A stretch of 64,000 nt of DNA, from assembly GCF_001507335.1 (NCBI RefSeq), contig NZ_LMAH01000001.1, positions 744,001-808,000 on the forward strand, given 5' to 3'. The notes beneath the pieces are model-generated. The model saw only the letters and a list, made by a program, of their open reading frames with translations. It ran no database searches and had not been told where the DNA came from. Positions 62,935-64,000 of the stretch are shown here, in pieces (the stretch's first letter is position 1; each line of letters begins with the position of its first letter). A program made the position numbers and the translations under genes. The stretch is from Chryseobacterium sp. JAH (GTDB taxonomy: Bacteria > Bacteroidota > Bacteroidia > Flavobacteriales > Weeksellaceae).

Positions 62935-63879
62935 TTATTGACTCACTTTATTCAAAAGTTCAATATCCGCATCGCTTAAGCTTAAATCCGGAGCCTTAAA
63001 TAAAGTTTTCAACTGGGATTCGCTTGTTGCACTTACAATTGGGGCAGTAACCAAGGGATTTGCCAACAACCAAGCCAAAGCAACGGAAGCCTGAGTTGTT
63101 TCATGCTTTTCGCTGATTGTATCTAAAGCTTTTAGTACTTCTAAACCTTTTTCATTTAGATATTTTCTTACACCTTCTCCTCTTGCACTTTTTACAAGAT
63201 CTTCTTCAGTTCTATACTTTCCTGTCAGAAATCCGGCAGCCAAAGACCAGTAAGTAAAAACACTTAGATCATATTCTCTGACTAAACCCGCGTATTGAGT
63301 TTCAAATTTTTCTCTTTCCAAAAGATTATAATGGGGCTGTAAAGCAACATATTTGGGAAGATTATTTTTTTCTGCTACTTCAAAAGATTCTTTCAATCTT
63401 TCAGGAGAAAGGTTAGATGCAGCAATATAACGGACTTTACCCGCTTTGATAATCTCGTCATAAGCTTCTAAAGTCTCTTCAATAGGAGTCTTATTGTCAT
63501 CAAAATGCGTGTAATATAAATCAATATGATCGGTCTTTAGTCTTGTCAATGATTCATTTACAGATTTCAAAATATGTTTCTTGCTGATATCAAAATCATG
63601 TTCTTTCGTTTCTGATCCAACTTTTGTTGCAATCACCAGATCATTACGATTTCCTCTCGCCTTCATCCAATTTCCAATGATTTCTTCCGATTGTCCACCT
63701 TTTCCATTGACCCACCAAGAATAAGTGTCTGCTGTATCTATAAAATTAAAATCAGCTCCAGCGAACTGGTCTAAAATATCAAAAGATTCCTTTTCATCTA
63801 AGGTCCACCCAAAAACATTTCCTCCAAAATTAACTGGCGCCACATACAGATCCGTATTCTTAATATTTCTTTTTTTCAT
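62935..63879 (-). CDS. Aldo/keto reductase
   Basis: A 314-residue TIM-barrel NADPH-dependent oxidoreductase. The catalytic tetrad is visible as Asp and Tyr in FIDTADTYSWW, Lys in LVIATKVGSE, and His in LYYTHFDDNKTP. GQSEEIIGNWMK and YIAASNLSPERLKE are typical of the AKR group with YajO/IolS-like members. The C-terminal cofactor part has ASVALAWLLANP and PIVSATSESQL. It reduces aldehydes or ketones in the cytoplasm. No operon partner on the right is visible before the window ends. Confidence 0.94.
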   Translation of the reverse strand: MKKRNIKNTDLYVAPVNFGGNVFGWTLDEKESFDILDQFAGADFNFIDTADTYSWWVNGKGGQSEEIIGNWMKARGNRNDLVIATKVGSETKEHDFDISKKHILKSVNESLTRLKTDHIDLYYTHFDDNKTPIEETLEAYDEIIKAGKVRYIAASNLSPERLKESFEVAEKNNLPKYVALQPHYNLLEREKFETQYAGLVREYDLSVFTYWSLAAGFLTGKYRTEEDLVKSARGEGVRKYLNEKGLEVLKALDTISEKHETTQASVALAWLLANPLVTAPIVSATSESQLKTLFKAPDLSLSDADIELLNKVSQ

Positions 63880-64000
63880 AAACTTACTTTCTTTTATAGG
63901 ACTAATTTACGAACGACTTGTGTAGAATCACTTCTTTAGTAAGCATTAAAAATAATAGGTGTAATAGAGAAAATAAATACAACCAGAAAGTGCATTTAAA

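Overview
The window looks like chromosomal DNA of a flavobacterium of the Chryseobacterium type (Bacteroidota, Weeksellaceae). The evidence is an AT-rich base composition, Bacteroidota promoter boxes (TAnnTTTG with an upstream TTG), weak Shine-Dalgarno sequences, a fused alpha/beta E1 oxo-acid dehydrogenase, a GldA-like ATPase, SusC-type outer membrane sequences, many secreted hydrolases, and DUF2652, AIM24 and GbsR-type genes. I see no rRNA, CRISPR array, intact insertion sequence or prophage. There is one tRNA gene, tRNA-Arg(ACG).

Layout. 1-9 kb: a partial lipoprotein, the tRNA, secreted proteins, GldA-like ATPase, adenine deaminase, patatin, an M19-like metallohydrolase, a PH-domain protein and dihydrolipoyl dehydrogenase. 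9-15 kb: a PQQ-type sugar dehydrogenase lipoprotein and a coupled GH29 fucosidase/GH3 glucosidase pair. 15-19 kb: a minus-strand cluster with a GbsR/MarR regulator, small membrane proteins (one broken by a nonsense codon), an SRPBCC protein and a DUF2071 protein. 19-30 kb: an unusual four-gene operon (ECF sigma factor, vWA protein with a TonB-receptor plug, SusC-like barrel without a plug, alpha-2-macroglobulin-like protein with a plug). 30-44 kb: mostly housekeeping (aminopeptidase C, E1, polyprenyl synthase, RlmN, QueA, a DNA glycosylase, an S9 peptidase). 44-55 kb: a nuclease-like orphan, RNA helicase, SMP-30 protein, CcoG, divergent AraC/MerR regulators, an HhH-repeat protein and topoisomerase III. 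55-64 kb: DUF2652, a phosphoesterase, an EamA-metNIQ operon behind an apparent leader-peptide attenuator, a second GH3 enzyme and an aldo/keto reductase.

Two loci stand out. First, at 19.6-29.9 kb the plug and barrel halves of a SusC-like transporter lie on different polypeptides. The two plugs are embedded in a membrane-anchored vWA protein and in a thioester-type alpha-2-macroglobulin, under a co-encoded ECF sigma factor. Second, at 56.5-56.7 kb an unannotated 34-residue Met/Cys-rich ORF, a strong terminator, a short antiterminator complement and a promoter-proximal palindrome together look like a complete methionine-responsive control region for EamA-metNIQ.

Smaller points are several families of interspersed palindromic repeats, a heptanucleotide tandem repeat between divergent genes, and promoter boxes so close to start codons that leaderless transcripts are likely. 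Functional statements rest on motifs read by eye; no database search was possible.
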